Assembly: GCA_025331445.1 (NCBI GenBank)
Contig: JAIWNE010000105.1
Location: 1-64,000 of the forward strand
DNA: 64,000 nt
Origin: Blakeslea trispora
Lineage: Eukaryota; Mucoromycota; Mucoromycetes; Mucorales; Choanephoraceae
Direction: 5' to 3'
The notes below the pieces were generated by a model. The model was not told the origin of the DNA and did no database searches. It worked only from the letters and a program-made list of their open reading frames with translations. A program made the translations under genes and the position numbers. Shown here one piece after another: positions 21,626 to 35,113 of this stretch. Position 1 is the stretch's first letter, and every line of letters begins with the position of its first letter.

Positions 21626-24013
21626 TAATTTTTGTGACTCGAGTTTCCTCATCACCCAATAAAGAGATCCTTCTCCTTAAAAAAAAAAGGATAAGCATGC
21701 AAGTTAATCATGTCATACAAGCACATAATTAACAATTTATGTATTTTTGTGTTTGTTTCAATAGTTGGTCCTTTCTTTCAACTTATAGTGTCGGTCGTGC
21801 TTATAATTTAGACAGTTGTAGAGAAAGCATTCGTTTTGGCAGTACAGAAAAAGTAGACAGTACTAAGACTTGAGTTGTAGTCGACACTCTTGTAAGTGAA
21901 TTTCATTGGCACAGTGTCCCTAGGCGTGCCCAGATTGCTTTATGCACTTTTTGGTGTGCCAAATTGCAGTGTATAGTGCTAATGATGTCTATATCGTCCT
22001 TCCTACTTTTCGATACAATGATACACTGTTCAGAATGGATGATAAGCCTTTGCCTTTTATACTTCATCATCTAACAATAACCATTGAGTTACACCAAGCA
22101 TGAGAAGACCAATTGAGCCTATTTAGCTCATAGTCAATGCGGTCCATGCTAAGGCTACAAAATGTTTAAATAGAATCGATACATTAAGAGCCTTCTGGCA
22201 ACATCACTTGTCATTCAAATAGGTAATTATATCAAGCAAATAAAGCTATTGATTGTAAATCAACATTCATCAGCTATTGTCTTTAAAGTTGTTTGATTTC
22301 TCTACGCTCTTTTTTATTATTGCTCTCATCCGAAACTTAAACGTGGTTTTTGTTTCTTAAACAAACAAATCCAATTCCTGGCAAATTAATTTGAATCTAC
22401 ATATTGTGTTGAAGCTATTCTCCTTCATGAATATTTGAATAGCAGTGAGGTATAGGAAGTTGAGTCAATAAAAACAAAAGAAGTACTGCAAACTAAAAGT
22501 TCTGGTCCATGACTTGCAAACAGCACTAATAGGGGGGTTAAGAAAAATCAACTTCATTCAAATACCCTTTTTATTTTTATCCATTTTCTAACATGCATAA
22601 TAAGCATCAATGCAACCTCATTAACTTTATTGAACAACCGCCTTGGGATATATATCATCATCTTCATCCAGCCAAAGACAAATTCTTCTCCTTCTACAAC
22701 CAACAAACCCACCAGTACTTTTAATTTTTGCGTTAATTTTAAAAGTCGTAATATTTATAAAACTTTCAAATTTAAATCTGTATAACCAATAACCCTTTGT
22801 AATGTCTTTTGAACATGCAAAAAAAAAAAGTGTCAGATTACAACAATCGCTTTTTTCGAATTGACAATCTTACTTAATGTGCTTTATGACACTAAAAAGA
22901 TTGAAAAACAAGCCTAGATGTTGTTTGTTTGCCTTTAAGGTATGCAGAATATTTACGTAAAGCAAGCATAAAAATAAAATGAAAGAGTATTTCTTATTGT
23001 AACAGAGTCCCTATCTTGATCTAAAAAAGAAACTGCTATCTCGCTAAACTTCACAAAGTAAAAGGATTTCTTTCTTTCCTTTAGCATTTGCCGCCAAGAT
23101 TAACTTGGCAAAAGTAATTGTGCGTATTAAAGTCATGAATAAATAAGCTGCGTTCAACAGAAATTTTGATTAAATTACTCACATATGTCAGGCAATTATT
23201 GATACCAATGGCGGTCAATTTAAATATTAAAAGTTATTTTGCTTCTTTTATTTCGTTAAGACTATGTTCTGAGCTACATTTCTGTTGAATTTGCGAAAAC
23301 AAGAGCCCTTCTTGGGCTTATGATGTTTAATTGCATGATATAGTATACTTCTCGGTATTTCAAAAAGAAATTGAAATTGAACGCAACTTTTTTGTGAGGG
23401 ACTGTATTACATAGACGATGGATAGAAGATTAAGCAAAACCCGAAGCTTTAAACCAATTTGCTACAAAAGCAAACTACCGCTATATTTATTGGACACAAA
23501 GACAATGAGCAACAATTTACTGATCATTACTTTCTTTAACGCTTATCGAGCCTACAGATGTACGCTTTTAGACCAGTCTCTGCGTTACAATCAATTCCAG
23601 CAAGCCTATGTCTCGAGTTCGTGCATGAAACATTGAAAACAAATTTAAGGTAGACATTACAGTAAAAGCAACACAATCACAGGAGCCATATTATCATAGC
23701 AAAATACTCTAGAAAAACATATACATATAATATTCTGAATACATTTGGTTATCAATCAGGTTGGGTTAGAAGAGTTTTTGCTCTTTCTCAGAGAAATTGG
23801 TATATTTTAAAGATTATGTGTCTATCTGTTATACTTTTCTTATGTTACAACTTTAAGTTGTTTGAAAAAGAACTCAAGATTTACACTATATTCTTAAATC
23901 AGACTGTTTTGGTGCAAACTTGTTTTATCTGTATTTATGTGATTATATTAATATGAACAGTATAAATACAAGAGATTTAGAGAAAAGTGTTTCTTTCCCT
24001 TGATTCTTCAAGT
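21626..24013. other. Gene-poor intergenic
   Basis: AT-rich with no supported gene. An ATG frame of 72 codons at 23418-23636 shows no recognisable pattern. Confidence 0.55.
23961..23969 (+). promoter_or_regulatory. TATA box of the 24014 gene
   Basis: TATAAATAC lies 53 nt upstream of the first ATG (24014) of a long clean frame. Confidence 0.5.
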
Positions 24014-25012
24014 ATGACTCAACCTTGCGAAACTCATTTTGACGAGCCTAAACAAAGCTTTACTGGTATTATACAGCATGCTTCTTTGTCTGTGGATCGT
24101 ATTCTTGTCTCAAGTGAAAACCCAGACGAATTGATTGCTATTGGCTATCTTGAGACACTGCTGCAAGCTGCCTACCTTATTATGCATCAGCAAATGTTTT
24201 TGGACGCCTTAAAAATTAAGCATGTGTCAGACATGAAAGAAAAAGTACTCGATATTAGTGCTTCTGGTACCCTAAATAGCTGCAACTCGTGTGATCCAAT
24301 GTCGCCACCTGTACGATCACCTAGAATTGTCATGAGAGTACGAGAAATTAGTCATGCTCAAGTGATTGAGAAGCCATCACCTGCTGTTTTAGCTCTGACT
24401 GATATCACACCCAACCCTAACGTTATCTTACCAAATGAGCCGATTAACACGGTCATCTACACCAATTTATCTACCAGTACTAAATCTTTTCTCGGCTCAG
24501 AAATGTCTCCTGCACAAAATGATAAACTACATGAAATACAATCGAATTCTCATGAACAAGATGAGTCTCTAGAAGAACTTATGCCAGATGTTGACAAAGA
24601 CAAAGAAAAAGAACAAACAGTAGATGACTCAGTGGCTCAAAGAAGCGCAACAGAACAACTATCACCACTAAATGTTACGCCAGAGGAAGTACAGGATCAA
24701 CCGCCTTCTGCACAATATCGAAAAGAAAAAAAGCAAACAACTGTATCATCATCCGCATCATCCGCATCAGATAATCCAGTAGCTGAAGAAAAAGAAGAAA
24801 AGTCCAAGTCTCAAGAGATGTCAGTCCATTTGAATGAAACCTCGTTTTCAACAATTGAGTCAGTTTCGTCACAATCAAATAATCGAACACAAGTCACTAA
24901 AAGGCGTTCAGAAGACTCAACAAAGAAAAGTTCTATTTCAAGGATAAAGAAGAAAGGTACAATTCAGGCCACACGCAAAAGCTTACGTATTGCATCCAAG
25001 GGACCTAAATAA
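24014..25012 (+). CDS. Unrecognised protein, helical N-terminus and disordered basic tail
   Basis: 332 aa, single exon, starting at ATG 24014 (the frame is open slightly upstream but without an ATG). Residues 1-80 look like a folded helical domain (DELIAIGYLETLLQAAYLIMHQQ, short MIT-like helices). An SP-rich stretch (PMSPPVRSPR) follows, then a long acidic/serine-rich disordered region (about 160-300), ending in a lysine/arginine-rich tail (RRSEDSTKKS...KKGTIQATRKSLRIASKGPK) suggestive of a nuclear or DNA/RNA-contact tail. I do not recognise a family; the MIT-like suggestion is only a visual impression. Confidence 0.65.
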   Translation: MTQPCETHFDEPKQSFTGIIQHASLSVDRILVSSENPDELIAIGYLETLLQAAYLIMHQQMFLDALKIKHVSDMKEKVLDISASGTLNSCNSCDPMSPPVRSPRIVMRVREISHAQVIEKPSPAVLALTDITPNPNVILPNEPINTVIYTNLSTSTKSFLGSEMSPAQNDKLHEIQSNSHEQDESLEELMPDVDKDKEKEQTVDDSVAQRSATEQLSPLNVTPEEVQDQPPSAQYRKEKKQTTVSSSASSASDNPVAEEKEEKSKSQEMSVHLNETSFSTIESVSSQSNNRTQVTKRRSEDSTKKSSISRIKKKGTIQATRKSLRIASKGPK

Positions 25013-26380
25013 TGAAGGTGATGTTCATTTGTGGCTGACTTAATATAACATGCGAAACAATATGTCTATCATCTTTGATTTCTTCACTTAAATAAAGTTT
25101 GATTTAATTTTTCTTCTTTGTAATGGGCTTAAACAAAGGATGCTTTTGCCATACTGATAATCCATCTCTCTAATGCATCATAATAGATTCGCCGTACATG
25201 CAAAATCAACACTGGATAACCTTTTATTTTTAAATTTTACCTTTCTCATACCTACGATATAGAAAAGCTCAATTTAACACTATGTTTTAAGAATAAGTGA
25301 GGAAACTTTGTGCCGATTGACTAAGCCTGTAAGGCTCAATATTATTATCGCTGATACCAAAATACATTGTTTGCTCTGTTCCTTGATTTTTCTTTTTCTT
25401 CAATGCCATTCCCTGTCTTGATTTATTTTTCCTTCCTTCTATAACTGCTACTTTTTTGTTACTTTCAGAAATTAACATCTCTAGATAGCTCGCTTGGCAG
25501 TACGCATAAGAAGGCAGTTAGAGTAGACCAACTCTCTTCCATATGTTTCTTTAAAAAAATTGATTTAATTATCAGCATCTCATTCAGTTTTCTTCCATGT
25601 CACGAAAAGGATACCATGAGGTTTCCTCATTTAGTGTTGTCTGAAGAAAAAGTGAACATATAAGAGTTTTTCGATTTCAGATAAAAAGTCAAGAGAGTCA
25701 ACGCCGATAAAGCTGAATTGAAAATAGTAGAGAACCTATTATTCATGCACCTGAAACGATGATAATCGCTGTTTCTCTATGAGGGGATAAACTTATCAAA
25801 GACACATTAATGTAACAGTTGTGATCTCTTGGCTTTATTGTTTCTCATTAGAGTAAAATTTATTACTTTTATTCCTTTGTCTTCTTCTCCTCTCTTTTTC
25901 ATTGTCATTAATAAAAGTGATTAAAACGCAAAGATTTCGTCAGTTAGGTATAAAGAATCAGTAACATTGTTTCGCCCTGCAATAACAGGGTTTTCTAAAA
26001 AAAGAAAACCCTCCAGACCTTAAAGAAGTTGAAGAAAAATAGAAATGAAGATTTCTTTGAAGATCGTTCTCTGTTTCGGTGTTTTCTTTTAACAAAAAAG
26101 GGATTAGGATTCTGAATTGCAATAAATGAGCAGCAAAAACAAAATAGTTGATGCCGATGAGCAGATAAGAAGGAATTTAACTATCTGTTTCTAAAGGTAG
26201 GGAAAACAATATAAACACTCCTTACGCTCTATATTCATCGTGATGACAAGGAACCATTACAAGATGGAACAGACATAAGTTTAGGACACTAATTTTTTCA
26301 TAACCTGAGATACTACAGAATCAACTTTTGGTTTATCTGTTAACTAATAGATAGAAAGTGTAAATAAATAAATGAAAGGA
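25013..26380. other. Intergenic, no gene seen
   Basis: AT-rich. A short inverted repeat near 25990-26012 (AGGGTTTTCT/AGAAAACCCT) may form the transcript end of a neighbouring unit. Nothing else supported. Confidence 0.5.
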
Positions 26381-28270
26381 AAATTAACATAGAGATGCAA
26401 AGAAGCAACTAGATGAAATGGTACAAGCAAACCAAGTGGTCAATGAGACAGGCCAGTAAGACATATGTAGACAGAGCATGACATTGACAGAAGGCCTTGT
26501 GAATGACGCTGTTGATTTGCTCATGCTGTTTTCACCTTTTTTTTTTATTTTTGTTTTATTTTTATCTGGAGTGAGTCTCTTTTCGATAATTTGCTGAATC
26601 AATGGAAAATGTCGAATTGAATAGCGCAGAATGTATTGTTTTTAAGTGAAGTTACTTTTTATACTTTGAAATGATATTGACTTTTGAGTCTTGTTAAACG
26701 CAGTGCTTGTAACGTGCTTACCTTTGTGTGTTATTTTTATCAAGTCTTGGGGATATTGCAATTTGGTGGGTTGTATCAAATCAATACTGTCTTAAATCAG
26801 TGCGATTGTTGATATTGTTATTTAATTCAAGTATATATATATATATAGTGTTACTTGCTTTTGTAAGTCTCAATGTGAGGTGATGTGACACTGAAGAGAG
26901 AGAGCCAGGAATATTTACCAAAGATGCATACTCCAAGGTGCAGTTGTAAAGTGATGAGCATACCTCACCAAGCACTCAGCTGAGCCGCACATATGCCGCA
27001 CACGCACCGGACTTTTGCCGGACTGGTTTATTTTTTTGGGTTTGTATTTTACACGCTGTTTTAATAAAATAAGTAATCCTCAATGGTCCAGTGGCTAGGA
27101 TTTGTCGCTTTCACCGACACGGCCGGGGTTCGATTCCCCGTTGGGGAATATTCTTTTCTTTTCTTGGTTCTCATGTTACATGTCAACTGTTCGTGTATTT
27201 TCTATCCTTATTATTTTTTTATTTTTCAAAGAAAAGAAGAACTATTATACTGCTTTGTAGTAAGCTAGCAATCAAATACTGCAATGTTATATGTTTTGTA
27301 CACCAGATTTTAAGTCGGCTGACTACAACAACAATGAAATCTATTTGTATGTATGTATTTATATAAAGAAAGTAAATAGAGAAAACTTAATAAAGTGTAA
27401 TAAACAAAGTAATTCAAAAAAATTATGCTTCTAACTGAACAGAGATTATGATATAAAGTGTATCTTGATATGATATTATAATGATAATACTAATAACAAA
27501 GACAAGAATACAAAGTAGTCGAGAGATCAGTATAAGTCAAATTTTATTAGAAAAGAAAACAAACGTCTATGTATCCTATTCTAAAGTACGCATTGATTGC
27601 AAATCTCATATGGGTATCAATAAGTCAAAATGAAAACAACAAGATACCGATCGTTGATGATGAAGAAATCAGAAACATGTACTAAACAAGGTAAGACGTA
27701 TCTAGCTAGGATAGTTAAGTTAAAGTAAAAGAACTGCTGTAATACAATAGAGTGTAAACGACAAGGTAGAGGAGAATACACGTAAGATTTGACAACAGAC
27801 AAAATAAGGTAATAGCTAAGTAAACAATGCCTTTGAGATACTGAACATAGCAGAGTAGTAGTAGGCTTTACTTTGCCTGGATAACAGATTATAAGGCAGC
27901 AATACAATCGAAAAAAAAAGGATGCAGAGTATAAAACTACACTTAATCTCTTATGAGATCAGCGGAGCTTTGAGCAATAAAACATACGCTACGGAGACAA
28001 AGTACTATTTCGTAGTAACTTGGAGAGTGAAAGAGTGAGAGTGGAACAGAGCAAAAACAGCAAGGTCATTTATAATGAATATTGGACGCAAAACTGTCCG
28101 ACTGTAATACCAGTAGAATATAAGTGAAAGCGAAAGCGAAAACGATAGAATAAGACAGTTTCTACAACATACAATCAATGCAATGCCTTAAAGGAACATG
28201 TGTTGCAAGTAAACTGTAATACTAAGCTAAGGTACGTCTTGACGCAAGATGTGAATGATGGCAGAGGCAC
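26381..28270 (+). repeat. Left arm of a 1,890-bp inverted duplication
   Basis: Every base x in this arm pairs with 60262-x in 31992-33881. The arms are identical in every part compared, including four long shared frames and the tRNA gene. Identity stops abruptly at both ends (26381/33881 and 28270/31992). Confidence 0.95.
27077..27148 (+). tRNA. tRNA-Glu (UUC)
   Basis: 72-nt cloverleaf without intron. Acceptor TCCTCAA pairs with TTGGGGA (one G-T), D-arm GGTCCAGTGGCTAGGAT, anticodon stem TGTCG/CGACA with loop CTTTCAC (anticodon TTC), T-arm CGGGG TTCGATT CCCCG holding the B box. The discriminator base is A. A downstream T-run serves as Pol III terminator only weakly (TTTT some 20-30 nt on). 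Confidence 0.93.
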
Positions 28271-31200
28271 GTAGTCATAGCATAAATGTTTTGTCTTGCT
28301 ATTAACGTATCAGTGTTGTAAAAAATAAACCAGATTGTAAAGCTATGAGTAATACCACCACCAGATGAAATTATGCTAAGAAGGGACAATAGAAACATAA
28401 GTAAGCCAAGACATGTTTTGCTCTTCCTATTGATACTAAGAAAGTCGAATGCTTGATTCCAAGATGAAGCTGTTTCTATCTATGCATCAAGATCTGCCAA
28501 CAATGCATAATGAAGGTAATGTAGGAATTGCTCTTTTTACTTATATCTTTAAGATGGCTTTTCAATATGAAATTTTGGCAACTGAAGTATTCAGGCTTTT
28601 CTGTTCTCAGTAGAGCATAGACACTTGATCAGATACCTAATCACAATCAGATTATAAAAGGAAATGTAAAAAAAAATGAACTATTAATCCAGAGATGCAA
28701 TGAAATAATGTCGTGTGATATAGCGAAAAAATTTAATGAAATAGCAGCAAGATGACGGGTGATTTTTAGAATGTGCAAAAGGATACATATTCTTTGTTCT
28801 TAGAGAGATCTTCATTGACTTGATTCCAACTTCCAGCTTGACACGCGCTCTATGAGCCACGCTTCATCTCCCTCTACATGTATCAAAAAATAACAGGATC
28901 CTATTTGTCTTATATTCTTTGTACTAAGCACCGGATGTAATAAATTCATTTCTTTTTATTTTCAAGGATGAGAAGAAATATAAACTAAGTACAACAAAAC
29001 AAGAAATGACTAAATTAGAGAGATAATAAAGAGGGGCGGACACGCTCCATATTTCCAGTCTTCGCCTCATCAACTTTAGTATAGTTTTATTATGCTTGCT
29101 CAATTAATTTCTAATTTATTATTTGATTCACAATGAATACACCAGTTCAATCTCTTTGCATTTTTTTAACTGTTTTCACTACCACTTCTACTTTCAGCAT
29201 AATTGTCTTAGCTGTGCTCGTATCAAGACTTGGAACTGTAGTTCGCTTATGGATGCAATGGTCTAAACTTACCACTATCTATCATTAAGCAAGAAGAAAT
29301 CAAACTCTTAGCACTTTTATAAGTGATTATCTTATGGGATAAAACAGTTCTTGAGAAAAAGCATTTTAGAAAGAAACTCACGTTTGGTCTAACTATGACG
29401 CTTTTAGAACGTTTCGCAGAAGTGATCTTTCGTTTTCTTATGAAGACAAACTTACCAAGACAGTCATTCGATATGATAGGTAATGCGCTTCATGCACATC
29501 TTATAAGAGCGGGATCATAAATAAAAAAAATTGTGATAGCTTGTCTAGAGCAAGTTCTTTTTATTGTCGATCACAAATACTTTGTATACAAAGCATTCTT
29601 TTAGCACAACCTTTCGAAAAGAGACTAAAAACCATGATTAAAGATACCTATGTCTTGAAATGTCAACTAGAAAGCCAATTTATAGTTACCAAATCACATT
29701 GTAAGAAATTATACAATTTGTGACTTTCCAACATTACTAAATGGCACTCTAATTATAGCTTTCCAAAAAGGACCATATTTTCCTTTATTCAAGCTAAAAT
29801 ACGGTGACGCTCTTGTTTGGGCTTTACATGTTGTAACAGCGCACTGATTGACGAGGATGAAATAGTTTTTGGCTACCACCAATCGAAATGTTTAACAAGA
29901 TGACATATTTTTCAACATACTGTGGCAAACAATAACATCTTAGAGCCATTTGAGCGACTTATCGTTTTTAAATTAGATCAAGGGATACAATGTTGTCCTA
30001 TTCGTTCCTATAACCATTGCTGTAAAAGCAAAATCAAACATGGGGTTTTCTGGGTTTACTTTAGAATGAAAACCTTGAGATACTTTTGAAACTTCTCACG
30101 ATTTTATCACAACTACACTGCATGTACCTAAACTCTACAATAAGCGCTCTATTGTATTTTTTATTTCATTGTTTTGTACTTTATTGAACAGAAGCTATCA
30201 TTCTCTTTTTGTTTCGATTAAATTTTTTGGACACTGGCATTGTTGACATCTGATGGTTGAGTTATTTTCTTATCTCCCTTCGGTTTGGTGAAGTTATTCA
30301 AAGGTGCTGATAAGTTAGCGGTACTAGTCAAGTAGAAACTTGAAGACTAAATCTGCTCGCTCCTGGGTAAGCGTTAGAAGAAGTTAAAGCTGATCTATAA
30401 GGGTCTCTATCACTACATTTGAGCTTGCATCACTATGGCCAGTATTTTGCTTTAGAAACGATATCGATTTACATTTGGTTATATAACAATTTACGACTAA
30501 CTCTAGGCCTAACTTCAACAAGATAAAAAAAAGAAGAAACTGCACTATTTCTTAAGTGCACACTATACCGATAACCAACTTCAGTGTTTCATTGTCTTTA
30601 TTTTGCTGTAAAAGCACTAGAATTTAACAAAAACAAAAGTGGATGATGTACGCATTATTGACTCTTTCATGTATAATAACGACAAATAATGAAATGTAAT
30701 GGTAGACATTTAATATGTTTTTTAAAACCGGGAATTGTCATCTCTAGAAGTTTAGATTAGACAGGTCTTAATTAAACTTTAAACAACCCAGCAAACATTG
30801 TTTGAAGAGTCTTTACTGTCACCTCTCTTTAAGCAGCTTACTTCATTAGTTGAAATAAAACGGGCAGCCTCATTATCTTATTGAATGCTCTGCATTTTGA
30901 TTGGCTAACATTGTTCAAGTTTTTACTAACTTTATATAGTCCACAGATATAGCTATAACAGTCTATGTATTCAAGAGTAACAAGTCTGCATTAGTTTCTT
31001 AAGATTATTGCTTCATTTGAGGATAGCACTCTGATTGTTTCAGTAATACATTAGCTCAAATTATAGAAGAGAAACGGGAGAATTACTCCACGAAAGCTAA
31101 TCTTTTCTTGTCGCTTCTTTATCTAAAAGCGCTGCAATATATATAGAAATCACGACAAGTCGAGATCAGACTTTCTTGAAACATAGTTTACATGAAACAA

Positions 31201-31991
31201 TCGAAACTGCACGAGCCCACAGTGTTTCACACTATGCTCATTAGCAGTCGGTCATCCTTCTTATGAATAACCATTTGTTTCATATTCGGTGTCATGAAAA
31301 GGAAAACAATTATATCTCTGCTACCTAAATACCTATATCTGACGCACTAATTATTTTTCCTGGTAATACCAAAGACATATTTAAAGAAAACAATACATGC
31401 TACACTTCCAACAATACGCTGGAAAGAGAAAAATAGATACATATTGTTCATCTCACTAGAACGATCTATATTATGATACTATAGCAACTGTATCTTTTGT
31501 TGATATGTGACGCAAATAGCAAACCAAGTTTTTGTCCATTTGAAACAAGCAAGATGAGAATTTACTACATCTGTTCACCTGCCCAAGTTGTATTCTGTGC
31601 TTTCTGTTTAGTGTTTGTGTTAGTTGATAGATTGTCTTGAATTTTTGTGATGCTTTATCTCCTGTTATGAAAGTATATATTGGATGCTGTCAAGTCTCCC
31701 TCTCAACGTCTTCTCTCTTACTATTGAAGTCTTGTTTTATCAGTTATCTTTCTAGTCCGAATACAATCAACATAGTTGGATGCCATCTTGACTCGTCGGA
31801 CTCTTGTCTTCATGATTATTAATACCCCCTATCTACAGGTCAATTGGTGATAACTTATTGTCTTTGACTTGACTGATAGCTATTCATACAGAATCTATCA
31901 TCAATATTTAGTTTGGAACATTGAACAAAGACGTTTGTTTTCCTTTTGATAACGCACAACTTGTGCCTAACTTCTAGCTTATCTTACATAT
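28271..31991. other. 3.7-kb spacer between the inverted arms
   Basis: AT-rich single-copy-looking DNA with no credible gene; frames are at most about 65 codons. It contains a probable degenerate MITE at 28838-29085. Confidence 0.6.
28838..29085. mobile_element. Diverged relative of the 2777-3061 MITE
   Basis: Shares ATGAGCCACGCTT near its left end, and a right end (CAGTCTTCGCCTCATCAACTTTAGTA) similar to that of the first element. The two ends no longer pair well, so this is an old copy. Confidence 0.45.
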
Positions 31992-33881
31992 GTGCCTCTG
32001 CCATCATTCACATCTTGCGTCAAGACGTACCTTAGCTTAGTATTACAGTTTACTTGCAACACATGTTCCTTTAAGGCATTGCATTGATTGTATGTTGTAG
32101 AAACTGTCTTATTCTATCGTTTTCGCTTTCGCTTTCACTTATATTCTACTGGTATTACAGTCGGACAGTTTTGCGTCCAATATTCATTATAAATGACCTT
32201 GCTGTTTTTGCTCTGTTCCACTCTCACTCTTTCACTCTCCAAGTTACTACGAAATAGTACTTTGTCTCCGTAGCGTATGTTTTATTGCTCAAAGCTCCGC
32301 TGATCTCATAAGAGATTAAGTGTAGTTTTATACTCTGCATCCTTTTTTTTTCGATTGTATTGCTGCCTTATAATCTGTTATCCAGGCAAAGTAAAGCCTA
32401 CTACTACTCTGCTATGTTCAGTATCTCAAAGGCATTGTTTACTTAGCTATTACCTTATTTTGTCTGTTGTCAAATCTTACGTGTATTCTCCTCTACCTTG
32501 TCGTTTACACTCTATTGTATTACAGCAGTTCTTTTACTTTAACTTAACTATCCTAGCTAGATACGTCTTACCTTGTTTAGTACATGTTTCTGATTTCTTC
32601 ATCATCAACGATCGGTATCTTGTTGTTTTCATTTTGACTTATTGATACCCATATGAGATTTGCAATCAATGCGTACTTTAGAATAGGATACATAGACGTT
32701 TGTTTTCTTTTCTAATAAAATTTGACTTATACTGATCTCTCGACTACTTTGTATTCTTGTCTTTGTTATTAGTATTATCATTATAATATCATATCAAGAT
32801 ACACTTTATATCATAATCTCTGTTCAGTTAGAAGCATAATTTTTTTGAATTACTTTGTTTATTACACTTTATTAAGTTTTCTCTATTTACTTTCTTTATA
32901 TAAATACATACATACAAATAGATTTCATTGTTGTTGTAGTCAGCCGACTTAAAATCTGGTGTACAAAACATATAACATTGCAGTATTTGATTGCTAGCTT
33001 ACTACAAAGCAGTATAATAGTTCTTCTTTTCTTTGAAAAATAAAAAAATAATAAGGATAGAAAATACACGAACAGTTGACATGTAACATGAGAACCAAGA
33101 AAAGAAAAGAATATTCCCCAACGGGGAATCGAACCCCGGCCGTGTCGGTGAAAGCGACAAATCCTAGCCACTGGACCATTGAGGATTACTTATTTTATTA
33201 AAACAGCGTGTAAAATACAAACCCAAAAAAATAAACCAGTCCGGCAAAAGTCCGGTGCGTGTGCGGCATATGTGCGGCTCAGCTGAGTGCTTGGTGAGGT
33301 ATGCTCATCACTTTACAACTGCACCTTGGAGTATGCATCTTTGGTAAATATTCCTGGCTCTCTCTCTTCAGTGTCACATCACCTCACATTGAGACTTACA
33401 AAAGCAAGTAACACTATATATATATATATACTTGAATTAAATAACAATATCAACAATCGCACTGATTTAAGACAGTATTGATTTGATACAACCCACCAAA
33501 TTGCAATATCCCCAAGACTTGATAAAAATAACACACAAAGGTAAGCACGTTACAAGCACTGCGTTTAACAAGACTCAAAAGTCAATATCATTTCAAAGTA
33601 TAAAAAGTAACTTCACTTAAAAACAATACATTCTGCGCTATTCAATTCGACATTTTCCATTGATTCAGCAAATTATCGAAAAGAGACTCACTCCAGATAA
33701 AAATAAAACAAAAATAAAAAAAAAAGGTGAAAACAGCATGAGCAAATCAACAGCGTCATTCACAAGGCCTTCTGTCAATGTCATGCTCTGTCTACATATG
33801 TCTTACTGGCCTGTCTCATTGACCACTTGGTTTGCTTGTACCATTTCATCTAGTTGCTTCTTTGCATCTCTATGTTAATTT
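31992..33881 (-). repeat. Right arm of the 1,890-bp inverted duplication
   Basis: Reverse complement of 26381-28270 (see left arm). It ends 1.2 kb upstream of the DUF1279 gene. Confidence 0.95.
33114..33185 (-). tRNA. tRNA-Glu (UUC), second copy
   Basis: Identical to 27077-27148 but on the minus strand inside the right arm. Same anticodon TTC and intact A and B boxes, so both copies should be transcribable. Confidence 0.93.
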
Positions 33882-35113
33882 ATAACACTGTTGGCAAGGA
33901 TATATACGATTCAACGATTATACATCAACAGCTCTTTTACGGTTCGAATCATGGTTTGTATACTTTTAATAGTATGACTAATACAAATGGAATTTAATTA
34001 CTATGGGACCTAGAATAGTGAATAGAATTTCATATGAAAACAAAAATGAGCTGTTGTGCTATATTATTGAAAATGTCATTTATAGACTCTTTTTCTTTTC
34101 TTTTTTTTTTGACTTTTTGGAAGCTAACAATCAAGAAGAGTATATAGTGGCTAGCTGAAGCAATAGTAGTAGGTAGTATAGTAACTTTTATTGATGTATC
34201 TCAGAAGAATCAAATACAACAAGACAAGCCCAGATAGGCTCAATATCTAGAGCAATGCTACTGAATAACACAAAAGTCTTACTAATGCTATCAACCTATC
34301 AGTTGTTATCGAATCAAACTTCAGGTATAAATGCACGCCAACAAGAACATGGAAACTGTCTATTTTATCTCAATACGTCGAGTGATTGGTTGCTTTTGAT
34401 AAATTTGGTTTACACTGAAAACATTGATAGATGAGTTCTTGGATCCTCTATTCTTTGGCAACAAAAGTACCAAACATTTGTGTTTGGTACATGCTTTAGA
34501 GAAGAAGAAAACTATGAATTTAACCGACTCATTTTTAAAGACTGTCGATTTTAGTCAATAGTTTCTTTGTGGTAACTTGCGATTAATCCCTTCAAATGTA
34601 ATTGTTACAAAGAAGGAACCTAATAATTTCAGTTCTATAAAAGAAAGTAGAGAGCTTTAGTCTTGTTGAAAGCGATTCTTATCAACAAGATACAATAGTC
34701 GCTTGATTTAAGAGTTATTTGATATAAGAGTATTCTCGATTTAAGAGTAGCAAACCGTTGACTTGTATCGCTTCAAGCGCTAACATGTCATTTGATTTAA
34801 GAGTATATAGTATAGTAGCAGCATTTCTAGAGAATGTGAACATTTTTCTTTTGAAAAAAAAAAAGCCACTATTGTAAGTATGTTTTTTTTTAGACAAGTG
34901 CTCAGTGATGACAATTCATTACTACGGAAGAAATGGATTCTCGGATAAATTAATGTTGTCTCAATCAGATGAAAATTCAGGTCACCTGATTATTTGGATT
35001 AGACACAATGATTTTTATGTGTCAAACCTACTTCCGACCCTGGCCGGATATTGAAATCAAAAGGAAAAAGAAATGAAAGTTTTTTTTTCCACTACTCTAT
35101 TTCTCTTTATTAT
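33882..35113. other. Intergenic with short GATTTAAGAGT repeats
   Basis: The word GATTTAAGAGT (or GATATAAGAGT) occurs four times between 34700 and 34810. No gene seen. Confidence 0.5.

Noticed and set aside
23418..23636. 72-codon ATG frame
   Set aside because: No pattern, and no support from neighbours.
26384..27907. Frames of 60-96 codons mirrored in the right arm as possible conserved genes
   Set aside because: Their conservation is explained entirely by the identical inverted repeat. They are of low complexity and some overlap the tRNA gene.
33941..33950. B-box-like GGTTCGAATC
   Set aside because: No cloverleaf can be drawn around it.
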